From NCBI GenBank assembly GCA_023374045.1, contig CM041776.1, forward strand, positions 279,247,999 through 279,311,998: a stretch of DNA of 64,000 nucleotides, read 5' to 3'. The notes below the pieces were generated by a model. The model did no database searches. It was not told the DNA's origin and was given only the letters and a program-made list of their open reading frames with translations. This DNA comes from Limonium bicolor. Taxonomy: Eukaryota > Streptophyta > Magnoliopsida > Caryophyllales > Plumbaginaceae. Of this stretch, positions 33,301-43,941 are shown one piece after another. The position numbers were made by a program, and so were the translations under genes. Each line of letters begins with the position of its first letter. Position 1 is the stretch's first letter.

Positions 33301-36300
33301 TGTAACACCCCTACTACGCACTTAACAATACTGGTAATCGCAGCGGAATTAAACAACTAAATAATAACTAAACGAATCGGTGCTACAACACCGTTAACCA
33401 CCCACGTGGTCAACAAGGCAGAATAAATACAAGCGTACCGGTCTGATGATCAGACTCCCGAGCATAGAACTAATAACCTTTAATACATAAACATAATATC
33501 GAGTTTGTAACTACATCCATAACTGTAAACTGTACACCACAACTGTCACTGTGAACTGTTAACGACCGTCTCTGTAACACAAACGGTACCAAAATATATA
33601 TCGCCACGGGAGCACAGGCGCATCCCGGGCTCAACATCCAAATAACCAAAAGTATTTCTGCAGCCTAGAGTCTATAGCCATTCCGCTTCCTCGATCCTCA
33701 TCCGGCAGTAAAAATATGGAGCCCCCGAGGGGGTCAGCAACCCTTGGCTGGTATGGTTAACGCGCAGCCCATCGGCTACCGGGATACGCGCAACCAATTG
33801 TCATGATGACATGGCATTCATTTTAAACATACATATATATTATATACATATATATATATATCATAGCAAGAGTATTGCATACAACATCACACATAACATA
33901 CAAGAACGAATCCTGTTAGGAAACGAACCAACACAATTAGTTCCCATTGAGAGCCTAGAGAATGTTGCCAAACTCATGCTAAGCTTGTTACATAACTCGT
34001 TGCCGTCCTGTTAGATTGAACGGATAACTTAACACAAGGTGCCTCGGATATAGTGACCCAAGCACACCGAACAAAACATAGTATGCCCCTGTGGCCCGAC
34101 GTGAGTCAGTAAAAAAGCCTTGGTTAAGCTAAAGGAAAGTTTGGAACCAAATTGGAAAACAACCATAACATACAAAGAGAATCGAACCGGTTATGACATC
34201 GACTCCCATACTCACACGCGTGGCCGGAACAGACCGGACTCCTCACTTCCCCCGTTAGCACTTGTTAAAAGTTCAACATCGAACTCAACAAACAATCACA
34301 TACAAGTGGTTAAGTCTTGTTAGACACACACAAGGGAAATGGGTCACACTTAACAACACAATAATATTTAACAACTGTAAACTCGTTACATGACTTAAGT
34401 CTTACAAGGTCATAAACACACAGAAAAACAAACAACACACAAGCCGGTGTAAACCGGTAGGCAACAGACTGCAAGAAAACCATACCTTGGTCCTTGCTTC
34501 GACTGGTTTCCACCGTAGGTCACTCCTATACATGATTAATAAAGTCGGTCAATTTACTTAACTTCGAATTTTACTAAACATTTTACATGGTTATATGACA
34601 TGTTTTAATGTCCAAACTTATCCTTGATTACCTTCATCATACCCCCTTAGGGTTAACTACTTAAGCCACTCTTTGTTTGTTTTTTTTTTAAGTTTTGGTC
34701 CGACCGACCTTACACAAGGTCGGTCCATTCCAGAACATTTTACCGTCAAAAATTCTACTCCGACCGACCTTGCAAGTTCGGTCCACAAGGTCGGTCTATT
34801 CTCGAGAGTTTTTCCCCTTTGAAAACTCAGGCCCGACCGATCTTGGCAAGTTCGGTCGCAAGATCGGCCGATTCCCGAGACTTAATTACGTACAAAGATT
34901 TAGGCATGACCGAACTTGTAAGTCCGGTCCCTAGGTCGGTCTATTCCAGAGACTCAAACCGTACTAAAATCCATGCCCGACCGACCTTGCAAGTCCGGTC
35001 CCCAAGGTCGGTCCATTCCAGAGACCATTCCTCGCAGGGTAAACTGGGCTCGACCGACCTTGCAGGTCCGGTCCCCAAGGTCGGTCTGCTCCAGATCCTT
35101 GTTTTTAATTGCCCATTTAACTCCAAACTTACCTCATATATCCTAGTATGTTCTAACCTTATTTGGGCACCTCAAACACACCTTAAGACCTCCATTAAAC
35201 TCCTTAAATCATTCATCAAAAACCTCCTCAACCTTACACAAATTCCTATGCAAAGGTTGGCACATGCAATACTTTTCCCTAAGTTTGCATGGGGTGTTTT
35301 ATACCTATAACTAGCACTAGTCTCATATGTTTCCTCACTACTACTACATCCTCTCCCAAACATCTTTTCTTCCTAAACCACTAAGATTGCACATGTCCTA
35401 AACACAATCCCAAACACTCATTTGCATTCTAAATCCTCTAAAATAATGCTTAAGTCCTTTTTACACCTTAGAATACCTTAGTGCATATTTTTTTCCCTAG
35501 TAGAACACTTAACCACTCTAAACACTTCCTAACTCATCAAAACTCATTTTAAACACCTAAAACTTCTTATACGTTATCTAAATTTCGACATGGGTTCTCC
35601 TAGAACTTTACTAAGCCAAAACACATTGTTTTCACCATTAAACAATCAAGAACACTAAAATCCATCAAGAACATTCTTGTACACAAAACTTCACTCATTT
35701 AACACTACATCACAATATAGTGCATAATTTAAATTGCTTGGCACTTAGGCCCATAAATAGCATGGCTCTTAGGCCCTTAAGATGCATAAATCATAAACAC
35801 TGAATTTCCCACATTATATTTGCCTTTGACCTGCAATTACACCCAACAATACATATGCCTTTTACTAAGCCCTTTAGAGTATTTTTCTAAGTCATTTACC
35901 ATTGGCTCCTTAAGTAGTTTTAATAAGCAATATAAGCTCATTTCTCCTAAGACATTTAACTACATTAGGTTAGCATATTACCTCTTTTCCTCACAAACTT
36001 CTTTCTTGTTTCCTTGTTTAAAAATTGGTAAGGGTGTTTGGTCTCTTGTCAACTTCTAAACAATATACAATTATGAAATGAGTATACAAGCTTTATGCTT
36101 CATCTCATTGTAAACCCTAGATACACATATTGTCTTAGAACATTTAGATGATTGTTTTACCTTGGATATGAAAGAGAGTTTGGATTTGTAGCAAGAGAGG
36201 ACTCCACCAAGCCCTTGGAGGATTCAAATGAAGCTAAAACAAGCAAGGTAAAGGGCACCATTAATGGTGTTTTTCGGACAACATACAAACATGAAGGAAA

Positions 36301-37265
36301 TGTTATTTTTCTTTGAGTTTCCTTACCTAGAAGCAAAGGAGAATAATAATATGTGAAAAGATGAGCTCAAGCTCCTCCCATGGAGATTCCTCTTGGCACC
36401 GAAATGGAGCTCTTGGAATTTTGAGAAGATAGGAATGAAGAGCTTGATGAGACTAGAAGAATGGTGGTCTTTGTTTTTGATTTGGCAAAGGGAACTAGGA
36501 GATAATGACAATGGAAGTTGGTGTTGGTGTTGGTACTATTGCAAAACCGTGAATGGAGAAGGTAGAAGAGAGGTTGGAGACGTGGGAAATGAAGAGGGAA
36601 AGAAGAGAATGAAGATAAGTTTGCTAGTTTGGATATTTAAGTAGTAAAGCAAATAGTACTCTTTACTTTATTACTTTACTTAGCTTATTTTTTGTTTAAG
36701 TGTGGTGAGTCACCAAGAAAACCGGCCCTCATATTATACTAAGGGGTATTTTAGTCTTTGTTGACCAATTGTCACACTTATATTGACATATGTTATAAAC
36801 TTGGTTAATTTGGTTACTATTCACAAAAACAAGGCACATAGTTGTGAAATTTTTGATTTCCCATTGACTTAGACTTCCTAATGTGATACTAAGTAGTACA
36901 CATGTTAATTAAAGAGTAATGATGGACATTTAGCCACTCAAAACTCATTTACAAAACAATTTTTCAAAAACGTGCTTTAAGACTCCTTAAAGCACATTTT
37001 GTGTTTTAACTTGTTTTCAAGCTTGGTTTTCTTTGGTAATTGGTTTAATATGTTCATTAATATATAAATAAGGTCTTGGTAAGCTCCTTAGGTCTTAACC
37101 AAGCTTATCCCAAGCTTAGAGCACATTTTAGCCTTTATTGACCTTAAGGTATTTATTTGTGTTTTCTATGGTTTAAATTGTTTACTAATGTTTCTAAGAC
37201 TCTTTTTAGTCTTAATATACCTTATTTTAATGTTTAAACAACATACCTAGGTTTGGGGTATTTCA
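33301..37265 (-). repeat. Element A', 3' LTR (minus strand)
   Basis: Starts TGTAACACCCC and ends GGGGTATTTCA on the plus strand; about 3.97 kb and clearly similar to the LTRs of A throughout. It includes the hairpin array and the AT-rich promoter-side end. Confidence 0.9.
34698..35096. repeat. Array of GC-rich hairpins in the LTR of A'
   Basis: Six units as in A, on the opposite strand. The changed-stem unit is again consistent: GATCTTG at 34839-34845 with CAAGATC at 34859-34865. Confidence 0.85.
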
Positions 37266-37281
37266 ATCTACCCCCCTTAAA
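37266..37281 (-). promoter_or_regulatory. Polypurine tract of element A'
   Basis: The complement of CTTTTAAGGGGGGTAGAT lies directly beside the LTR. A second purine tract, TTAAGGGGGGTAGAGCC on the minus strand, lies at about 37523-37539. Confidence 0.8.
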
Positions 37282-37575
37282 AGAACTTTGTCCCCAAAGT
37301 TCATACTTCCCACATATCCTAAATATCAGAACACGGGAACACATATAAACAATACTTCCATAACAACATTAACAACATACTTACATAGCACCGGACACAA
37401 GGTCCAAACAACAAAACATCATTCAGACACAACGGTCTGTAACATAACAAGGTAGTAACATAACAATATAACATATAGACAATGTATCCGAATACATGTC
37501 GTACACACATAACCGAAACGGCTCTACCCCCCTTAAAATATGGGTATGCCCCGTACCCTATACATACAAATACTA

Positions 37576-38900
37576 AGAAGTAAACAACGACGGGTACTTC
37601 GCCTTCATCTTATCTTCCATCTCCCAAGTGGCCTCCTCAACATCCTGGTTAGACTAGAGAACCTTCACTAGTCTCACTGACTTATGGCGAGTGTCTCGAG
37701 TCTTAGTATCCAGAATCCGTACCGGAGTCTCCACTGATCGCATGGTCGGCTCTAAGGTTAGCCTTTTAGGCTGAAGTACATGAGACGGATGAGACATATA
37801 TTTCTTCAACTGGGACACATGAAATACATCATGCACCTTGCCCAGCTCGGCGGGTAAATCAAGTCTGTAAGCTACCGGGCCGATCCGCTCCGTCACAACA
37901 TAAGGCCCCACATATTTCGGGCTCAACTTGCCTTTCTGGCCAAAACGAAACACTCCCTTCATGGGGGATACTCTAAGAAATACCTGATCGCCCACGGCGA
38001 ACTCCAGGTCACGTCTGCGCACATCGGCGTATGATTTCTGCCTATCCTGAGCTGACTTCATGTTAGCCCGGATCTGTCGTACCTCTGCTTGAACTTGTTC
38101 CAGATACTCTGGTCCTATAATGACCGTCTCACTCGACTCATCCCAGCATAATGGCGTGCGGCATGGTCTACCGTACAAAGCCTGGAAGGAGACATCTTGA
38201 CGAGCAGCATGGTAACTGTTGTTGTAATAAACTCAATCAGATGTAACTTATCAATCCAACTGGTGAAAGTCAAGTGCACATGCACGTAACATATCCTCGA
38301 GTGTCTGGATGGTGCGCTAAACTCTCTCCATCTGTCTGTGGGTGGAAGACTGTGTACTTAGCTTCAGCTCGGTACCAAGCGATTCCCGTGTTGATTTCCA
38401 GTACCTCGAAAGGAATCTGGTAATCCCTATCAGACACGAGAGTCTTCGTTACCCCATGGTGCTGAAACAATCTCTCTATCAAAGAGATCTGCAAGCCTTG
38501 CCACTTTCAAGGTGTCCTTCATCGTATGAATCGAGCCACCTTGGTCAGTCGGTCAAAAAACAACACAAATCATATTCCAACCTCCCTTGTAGGCGGAAGC
38601 CTATACGAAGTCCATAGAAATGTCATGGAACTTCCACAGGCACTGGCATTGGCTCCTACCATACCACCAGGCCGTCGGTGCTCAAACTTGACCTTCTACA
38701 AGTGAGACCACCTAAATACATATTTCACATCCTTTTTCATTCCTGTCCACCAAAAATAACGTTTCATACCCTTATAATTTTGAAGCTCCGGGGTGAATCG
38801 AAGTCGTAGAAACATGGGATTCACTCAGTATGCGCTCCTTCAGCTCACGCTACTCCTCGGAATACACAGTCGGCCATTCAGCCTAACCAGGTCATAATCA
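37576..38900 (-). pseudogene. Element A' integrase and chromodomain, broken
   Basis: The largest open piece (37654-38178) runs from the integrase C-terminus (YGRPCRTPLCWDE, then GDQVFLRVSPMKG) to the start of the chromodomain. A TGG-to-TAG change interrupts the chromodomain at VLW, and the remainder (NQDVEEATWE) ends near 37580. Upstream, the core with SDRD and PQTDGE is frameshifted, and the zinc-binding region is only partly readable. Confidence 0.8.
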
Positions 38901-40470
38901 TGGAGCCGAAAGTCGTACTTCTGACCCTCAAATGTGCATCAATAAGCTTCGTCTAATCTCCAACATATACTGATCCGTCATCTGAGCACTCCGACCTCTT
39001 CAACAGCTAAAGAGAGACTAGCGAATGGAGAGAGTGTGCTCGGTTTGACTCAGTGCGTCAGCTCCACATTTGGCCTTAACCCTCTTTGTACTGCAGATTG
39101 ATGTCGTAGTCGTTTAGGAAACCACCCACCTTCTTTGTCTCATGTTCCAACTCCTTCTGAGTGAACAAGTACTTAAACTCTTGTGGTCAGAATAGATTGT
39201 CACGCTTACCCTATACAAATGATGTCACCATATCTTCAATCGAAGACATGGCACCCAATTCTAAGTAAGTGGGTAGGGTAGTTCTCTCCATGCTTATTCA
39301 GCTGTCGGGAGGCGTAATGCTACGACCTTCCCGTGTTGCATCAACACAACCCATACCCTACCTGATGCGTCGCAATAGACCTCAAAACCATCTGGACCGC
39401 TGGTAAAGTCAGGACTGGTGCAGATGTCAGAGCATCCTGAGCCTCTAAAAAGAACTCTCACAGTCATCTGTCCACTCGAATGGAGCATCCTTCTTCATCA
39501 AGGAAGTCATCGGCTTTGAGACACTGGAGAAGTCCTCACAAACCTCCTATAATAACCTGCCAGACCGAGGAAGCTCCGGATGTCGGTAACTATCTTTGCC
39601 TAGGCCAGGTGCGCACGCATCAATCTTTGCCGGATCACAGCGATCCCGGACTCAGAAATCACATGACCAAGAAAGGATACTTGGTTCAACCAAAATTCAC
39701 ACTTAGAAAATTTCGCATACAACTGATTCTTCCTCAATGTTTGCAACACACATCTCAGGTGGCTTTCATGCTCACCCTTGGACTTTGAATACACAAGATA
39801 TCGTCGATGAAGACTACCACTGACGTCAACTGATCTTGGAACAAGCGGTTCATTAAGTCCATGAACTTGGCTGGTGCATTGGATAAACCAAACGGCATAA
39901 CCGTAAACTCATAATGTCCATATCTGGTTCTGAATGCGGTCTTCTCGATGTCACTGTCATGGATGGCAATCTGATGGTATCCGGATCGTAGATCTATCTT
40001 GGAGAATACTGATGCTCCCTTCAACTGATCAAATAGGTCGGTCAAGCGTGGTAAAGGATAACGGTTCTTCACCGTAACTGCATTCAGTTCTCGATAGTCA
40101 TACAACAGGCGGAGGCTACCGTTCTTCTTCTTCACGAAGAGGACCGGCGCTCCCCATGGTGAAACGCTAGGGCGGATAAACCCCTTGTCGAGTAGGTCTA
40201 TCGCTGCTCCTGAGCTCTGTCATCTCTCTGGTAGCATACGAGGGCGCCTTCGCAATTGGTCCGGTGCCGGAACCAAATCAATCTCAAACTCAACTTCCCG
40301 TGCTGGCGGGCATGCCCAGCAGTTTCCTTAGGAAATACATCAGGAAACTCCACACCCGGCACATCAGGACTAAACTCTGGTCTCTCTCTATGTCTGGACA
40401 TAGCAGAGGTATACATCATTCCCTCGTCGTAGTTCACGATACATAGCCCATGGCGTGATGATCTGAGTCG
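38901..40470 (-). pseudogene. Element A' RNase H and reverse transcriptase, broken
   Basis: Reverse transcriptase is readable at about 39755-40135: [29 protein letters not shown] and VVFIDDIL. RNase H fragments near 39294-39488 include FEVYCDASG. Several single-base indels and stops lie between them. Confidence 0.8.
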
Positions 40471-40479
40471 AAGGCTCCC

Positions 40480-40890
40480 TGGGCCTCTGGCGGTAAGATA
40501 TGTAACCCCAGACGGACGCCGAAGAAGCAGACGATGCTCGGCACACAGGATTCTGCCCTGTACCGCTCCAACCAGTTCATCCCGACAATCACATCAAACC
40601 AAGTCCTCGAACTACTATCAAGTCGATTGGAAACTCTTCATCTCTGATTCGTACAAACTCTCGGTGGTAGCGGTACACTGATCCGCTCTTTCGACGGGAG
40701 AGTGACTAGAAAATCTGGCATCTCCTCACGTCTAACCCCAGCCTCTTCGTAAAAGATAGCGAAATAAATGTATGTGAGGCTCCGGAGTTGAACAAGATCG
40801 AAGCGTCCACGCCATTGACTGGAAAGGTACCGGTGAGGATTGTGCCGCTCCTGCCAGCTTCTGCCTCATTGCAGACACTCAGTATACCTC
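40480..40890 (-). pseudogene. Element A' aspartic protease, broken
   Basis: Minus-strand sequence parallels the protease of A, including the region around the active site near 40780 and the GMNWLE-like block near 40575, but is frameshifted at several points. It is separated from the AlkB stop by about 200 bp with no gene. Confidence 0.7.
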
Positions 40891-41088
40891 CATTCCGAGT
40901 GCACAGCCTAATTCATTGGCAAACTAATAAGTATTTGGTAATAACACGGTTGACATACTTCAATCAACTCCATTTTATTCATTCACACACTCTTTACATC
41001 ATACGTTGGTTTACACTGCCGACATAACTAACACATACAACATCCTTAACATACACTGGTTTAACACATTACATGATTATACAAGGCT

Positions 41089-41745
41089 TTAAAACTGTCT
41101 GAAGGTCAAATTCAAACGTCCGGATTTCATGTGTGTGGCATTGATCACTGCCGATGGTGCGGTATTCAGTTTGATCTTCTTGATGCCATGATATAGCATC
41201 CTTGACTGCCCACCCATGATTAGTACATCTCCTGATTTCAACACTATCTTCTTCGCGAGATCAGCACGCTTTCTGCTCGCCGTACACAAACACTGCGGTG
41301 TCACCAATGGACCAAGACACCAGGGTACTCCCTTACTAGAGACTCGGGTGACTCGTCCTTATCTTGGGTGTAACCCTAACCATCCCACCTTTCTGTAGAA
41401 GTTCACAATACATAAATCTGCTTTAACACTTGGCATTGAATCTGATTCAAATGCTGAGCAATTCCCACGGCGTGGTTAACGACCGCATGGAACTCCTCAG
41501 GTATCCTTGGTACAGTTGCTCCATCTTCAGCTCGCTTGTCTGATATGTCTTGGTGTAAGGATTCCAGTCCTTACCCATGCACATCATCTTCAATTTCATC
41601 TTCGATCGCTCGGGTATTTGGGTGTATAAACCTCCGGTGCTGCTCCCAGTTCGTCGCATCGTCGGATAATGTGGATTTGTGCTTCCGGTGTCAGGTATCC
41701 ATTTAAAAGTATCATACCTGGTTGGATGACCTGACATTGCTCCAT
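41089..41745 (-). pseudogene. AlkB/ALKBH1-like gene of element A', frameshifted
   Basis: Same place (between gag and protease) and same length class as the AlkB gene of element A, from ATG 41745 to TAA 41089. The C-terminal part still reads SGDVLIMGGQSRMLYHGI and RLNLTFRQF, keeping the distal His and both Arg residues. An extra C within the HQD codons near 41368 and further indels near 41280-41300 and 41600-41650 break the frame. The leader upstream (to about 41820) encodes FNICYPIPPTPNPEE as in A, and is preceded by AG, matching the proposed splice acceptor. Confidence 0.88.
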
Positions 41746-41953
41746 TGGAAAGTCGGTGATGTTGATGGTGGTCTCTTCAGGGTTTGGTGTGGGTGGGATT
41801 GGATAGCAAATATTGAAGGTTCCTAAGTTTTCAAATACCGAATTAGGTGTTCTCACATTATACTTTAATTATTTACTCACATTGTGGTATACTTAGATTC
41901 ACTAACACACATGCATGAAATGCGGTATGCAATCACTTATTTCATTCAACGGT

Positions 41954-43410
41954 TTAGGCGGTACCTGGTCTAGAAGAGGGCCCTGGCGCCTCAGACCGGT
42001 CCACCACTTCAGGGCGGCCTTGCCGGATCCCGACCCCTTCCCCTTCTGGGAATCTGTGTACCTCTGATCTGGGGGTGGCTGATTCGCCGTCTTCGGCCAT
42101 CGGTGGTCACGTGTGGCCTTCCCTTCCACTACCCCTTAGGCCTGAGTTTCTGCCATTGGGTTCTGCCAGCACTCGTAATCACGGTGCCCCATCTTTGCAG
42201 TATCGGCACTGCACATCATTGCCCTTGCAGTCCTTGCCGGGGTGGTCTCCGTTACACCACTTACAGTAGTAGTGGCGCTCCGGTCCAGAGCCCGTGCTAG
42301 CTGCTAACACAACACACACTCAGTACATACTTCACAAAATAACAACACACACCAGAATTCGGTATTCGAATTTTATTAATTACCCTTGGGTGGGTAAGAG
42401 CGTAAGGTCTTGGCCGCATATGCGTAGGTGAGCTGTAGAGGCTCCTCAGCAGTGGTGGTCTAGGCTTGGCCTTTGCCACCCTGTTGTTGTCCTTTCTGGG
42501 ACTGGGGGTATGGCTTTTTTTTCTTTCCTCCCCCGTGCCCTTGCGTGCCTAGACCCTCGCTCATGGCCTTGCGCTTGAGCGCACTCTCCTCGTCCCTTAG
42601 ACGGACGGTGATCTCAACAATAGCAGCGGCATGGTAGCACTCCTATATTTAGGGTGTTAGTTATGCCCCGCAATTCAAACTCACAATTACATTAACGTAC
42701 TGTACACACTTATTCACTTCATATTGTAGTTCATTACCTGCAAGGTAGTATACCCGCTTGGCCCCATATCGTAGCGTAGGCGGTAGCTCAATCCGTTATA
42801 GAAACAGTTCACTAAGATCCGGTCTGAGTAACCCAGATCCGGCAGCAGATGGATAATTCCGATGAAAGCAGTGTAGTACTCATCAACCGTCATCTTATCC
42901 CCTTGCCTCAAGTTGTCGAGCTCTAGGCGCTTGGCCTCTGCACTGAATCGGATAGTACTTGGCTCGCAGCAGGGCCGTGTACTCTCTCCACTGGAAAGTA
43001 GGATCACCAACTCTGCCCCCTCTTACCAGTTTCCACCAACTTTGCGCCGATCCCTTCAAGTAGTAAGCGGCAAGTCGAACCTTGGCACCAGCAGGAACAT
43101 CCAAGGTCTCGAAAGCGGTCTCCATCTCGGAGATGTACGCCTCCAGCTTACCAGGGTCGGTCTCCCCACTAAATGACGGGGGTCTCAAATCTACCAACGC
43201 CTTGACCCAGTTGGTCTCTCGAGGCAGTGGCGGTGGTGGTTGAACTTCGGGCTGTTGCCCCTACTACATCGCAGCTACTAACTGTGGGACCATCTGGGCT
43301 ACGGCAGCCGCAACAGCGTCGGCCATGATCTACGCCGTAGGGTTCTCTCCCTGGTTCCCGGTATCACCAGTACCGCGTCCGCGGCCTCGACCTCGTGGTC
43401 TACCTGACAT
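41954..43410 (-). pseudogene. Element A' gag with two introns, broken
   Basis: Exon 1 runs from ATG 43410 to a CAG/GTAATG donor at 42738 and contains the RPPSF and QSWWKLV blocks, with a few stops and one frameshift. Exon 2 (42642-42384) has 259 bp, the same length as in A, with its own TAG elsewhere. Exon 3 carries the two zinc knuckles around 42160-42280, with frameshifts, and stops at 41954. At the end, CAG/GTACCG is a good potential donor just before the stop. Confidence 0.75.
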
Positions 43411-43500
43411 CTGGATTCACACGAACATTCATTAGCATTATGCTTGCACACTTATCGGTCCAACGGTTGTAACATCTTCCCGACAATAAGGTATCCCCAC

Positions 43501-43941
43501 TGTAACACCCGGCGTGGTGTTACCTCCCACATCGATCGGGAGAGAGCACGAACCATACCTTATTAGGGTGGGGATACTCTTCCCTTGTGTGACGCGTTTT
43601 GGGGCGAAACCCCAGGAACAAATCCGTGCGGCCTGCGTGCCAAAGCGGACAATATCACACATGTGGGTTGTTTGTCTGGGCTGTCACAGATGGTATCAGA
43701 GCCAGACCCAGGTCGGTGTGGGTCCAGTGAGCCCGTGAGGGCACTGGGCTCCTTAAGGGGGGTAGGGTGTAACACCCGGTGTGGTGTTACCTCCCACATC
43801 GATCGAGAGCGAGAGCACGAACCATACCTTATTAGGGTGGGGATACTCTTCCCTTGTGTGACGCGTTTTGGGGCGAAACCCCAGGAACAAATCCGTGCGG
43901 CCTGCGTGCCAAAGCGGACAATATCACACATGTGGGCTGTT
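43501..43941 (+). mobile_element. TRIM (miniature LTR retrotransposon), cut by element B
   Basis: Two direct repeats, 43501-43688 (188 bp) and 43768-43941 (174 bp, truncated), flank a 79-bp interior. Both begin TGTAACACCCGG; the first ends CTGTCACA. The interior starts with TGGTATCAGAGC (43691) as primer binding site and ends with TTAAGGGGGG as polypurine tract. The sequences CTCCCACATCG and GCGGACAATATC are like those of TRIMs known widely in angiosperms. It lies at the broken 5' end of A', and its second LTR is interrupted by the LTR of B. It codes for nothing and needs enzymes from other elements. Confidence 0.88.

Larger units (their letters stand above)
33301..43500 (-). mobile_element. 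Element A': decayed, truncated relative of element A with a broken AlkB gene
   Basis: Minus-strand Ty3/gypsy element with 3' LTR (33301-37265), polypurine tract, chromodomain, integrase, RNase H, reverse transcriptase, protease, AlkB and gag. Order and sequence follow element A closely but with many frameshifts and stops. The part upstream of gag and the 5' LTR are missing because the TRIM joins at 43501. It is inserted into an old CACTA transposase gene, with CACAC beside the LTR as the candidate duplication; the matching copy is not in the window. Confidence 0.85.

Noticed and set aside
36393..36644. 83-codon plus-strand frame in the LTR of A'
   Set aside because: Antisense to the A-family LTR leader; no counterpart of equal length in element A.
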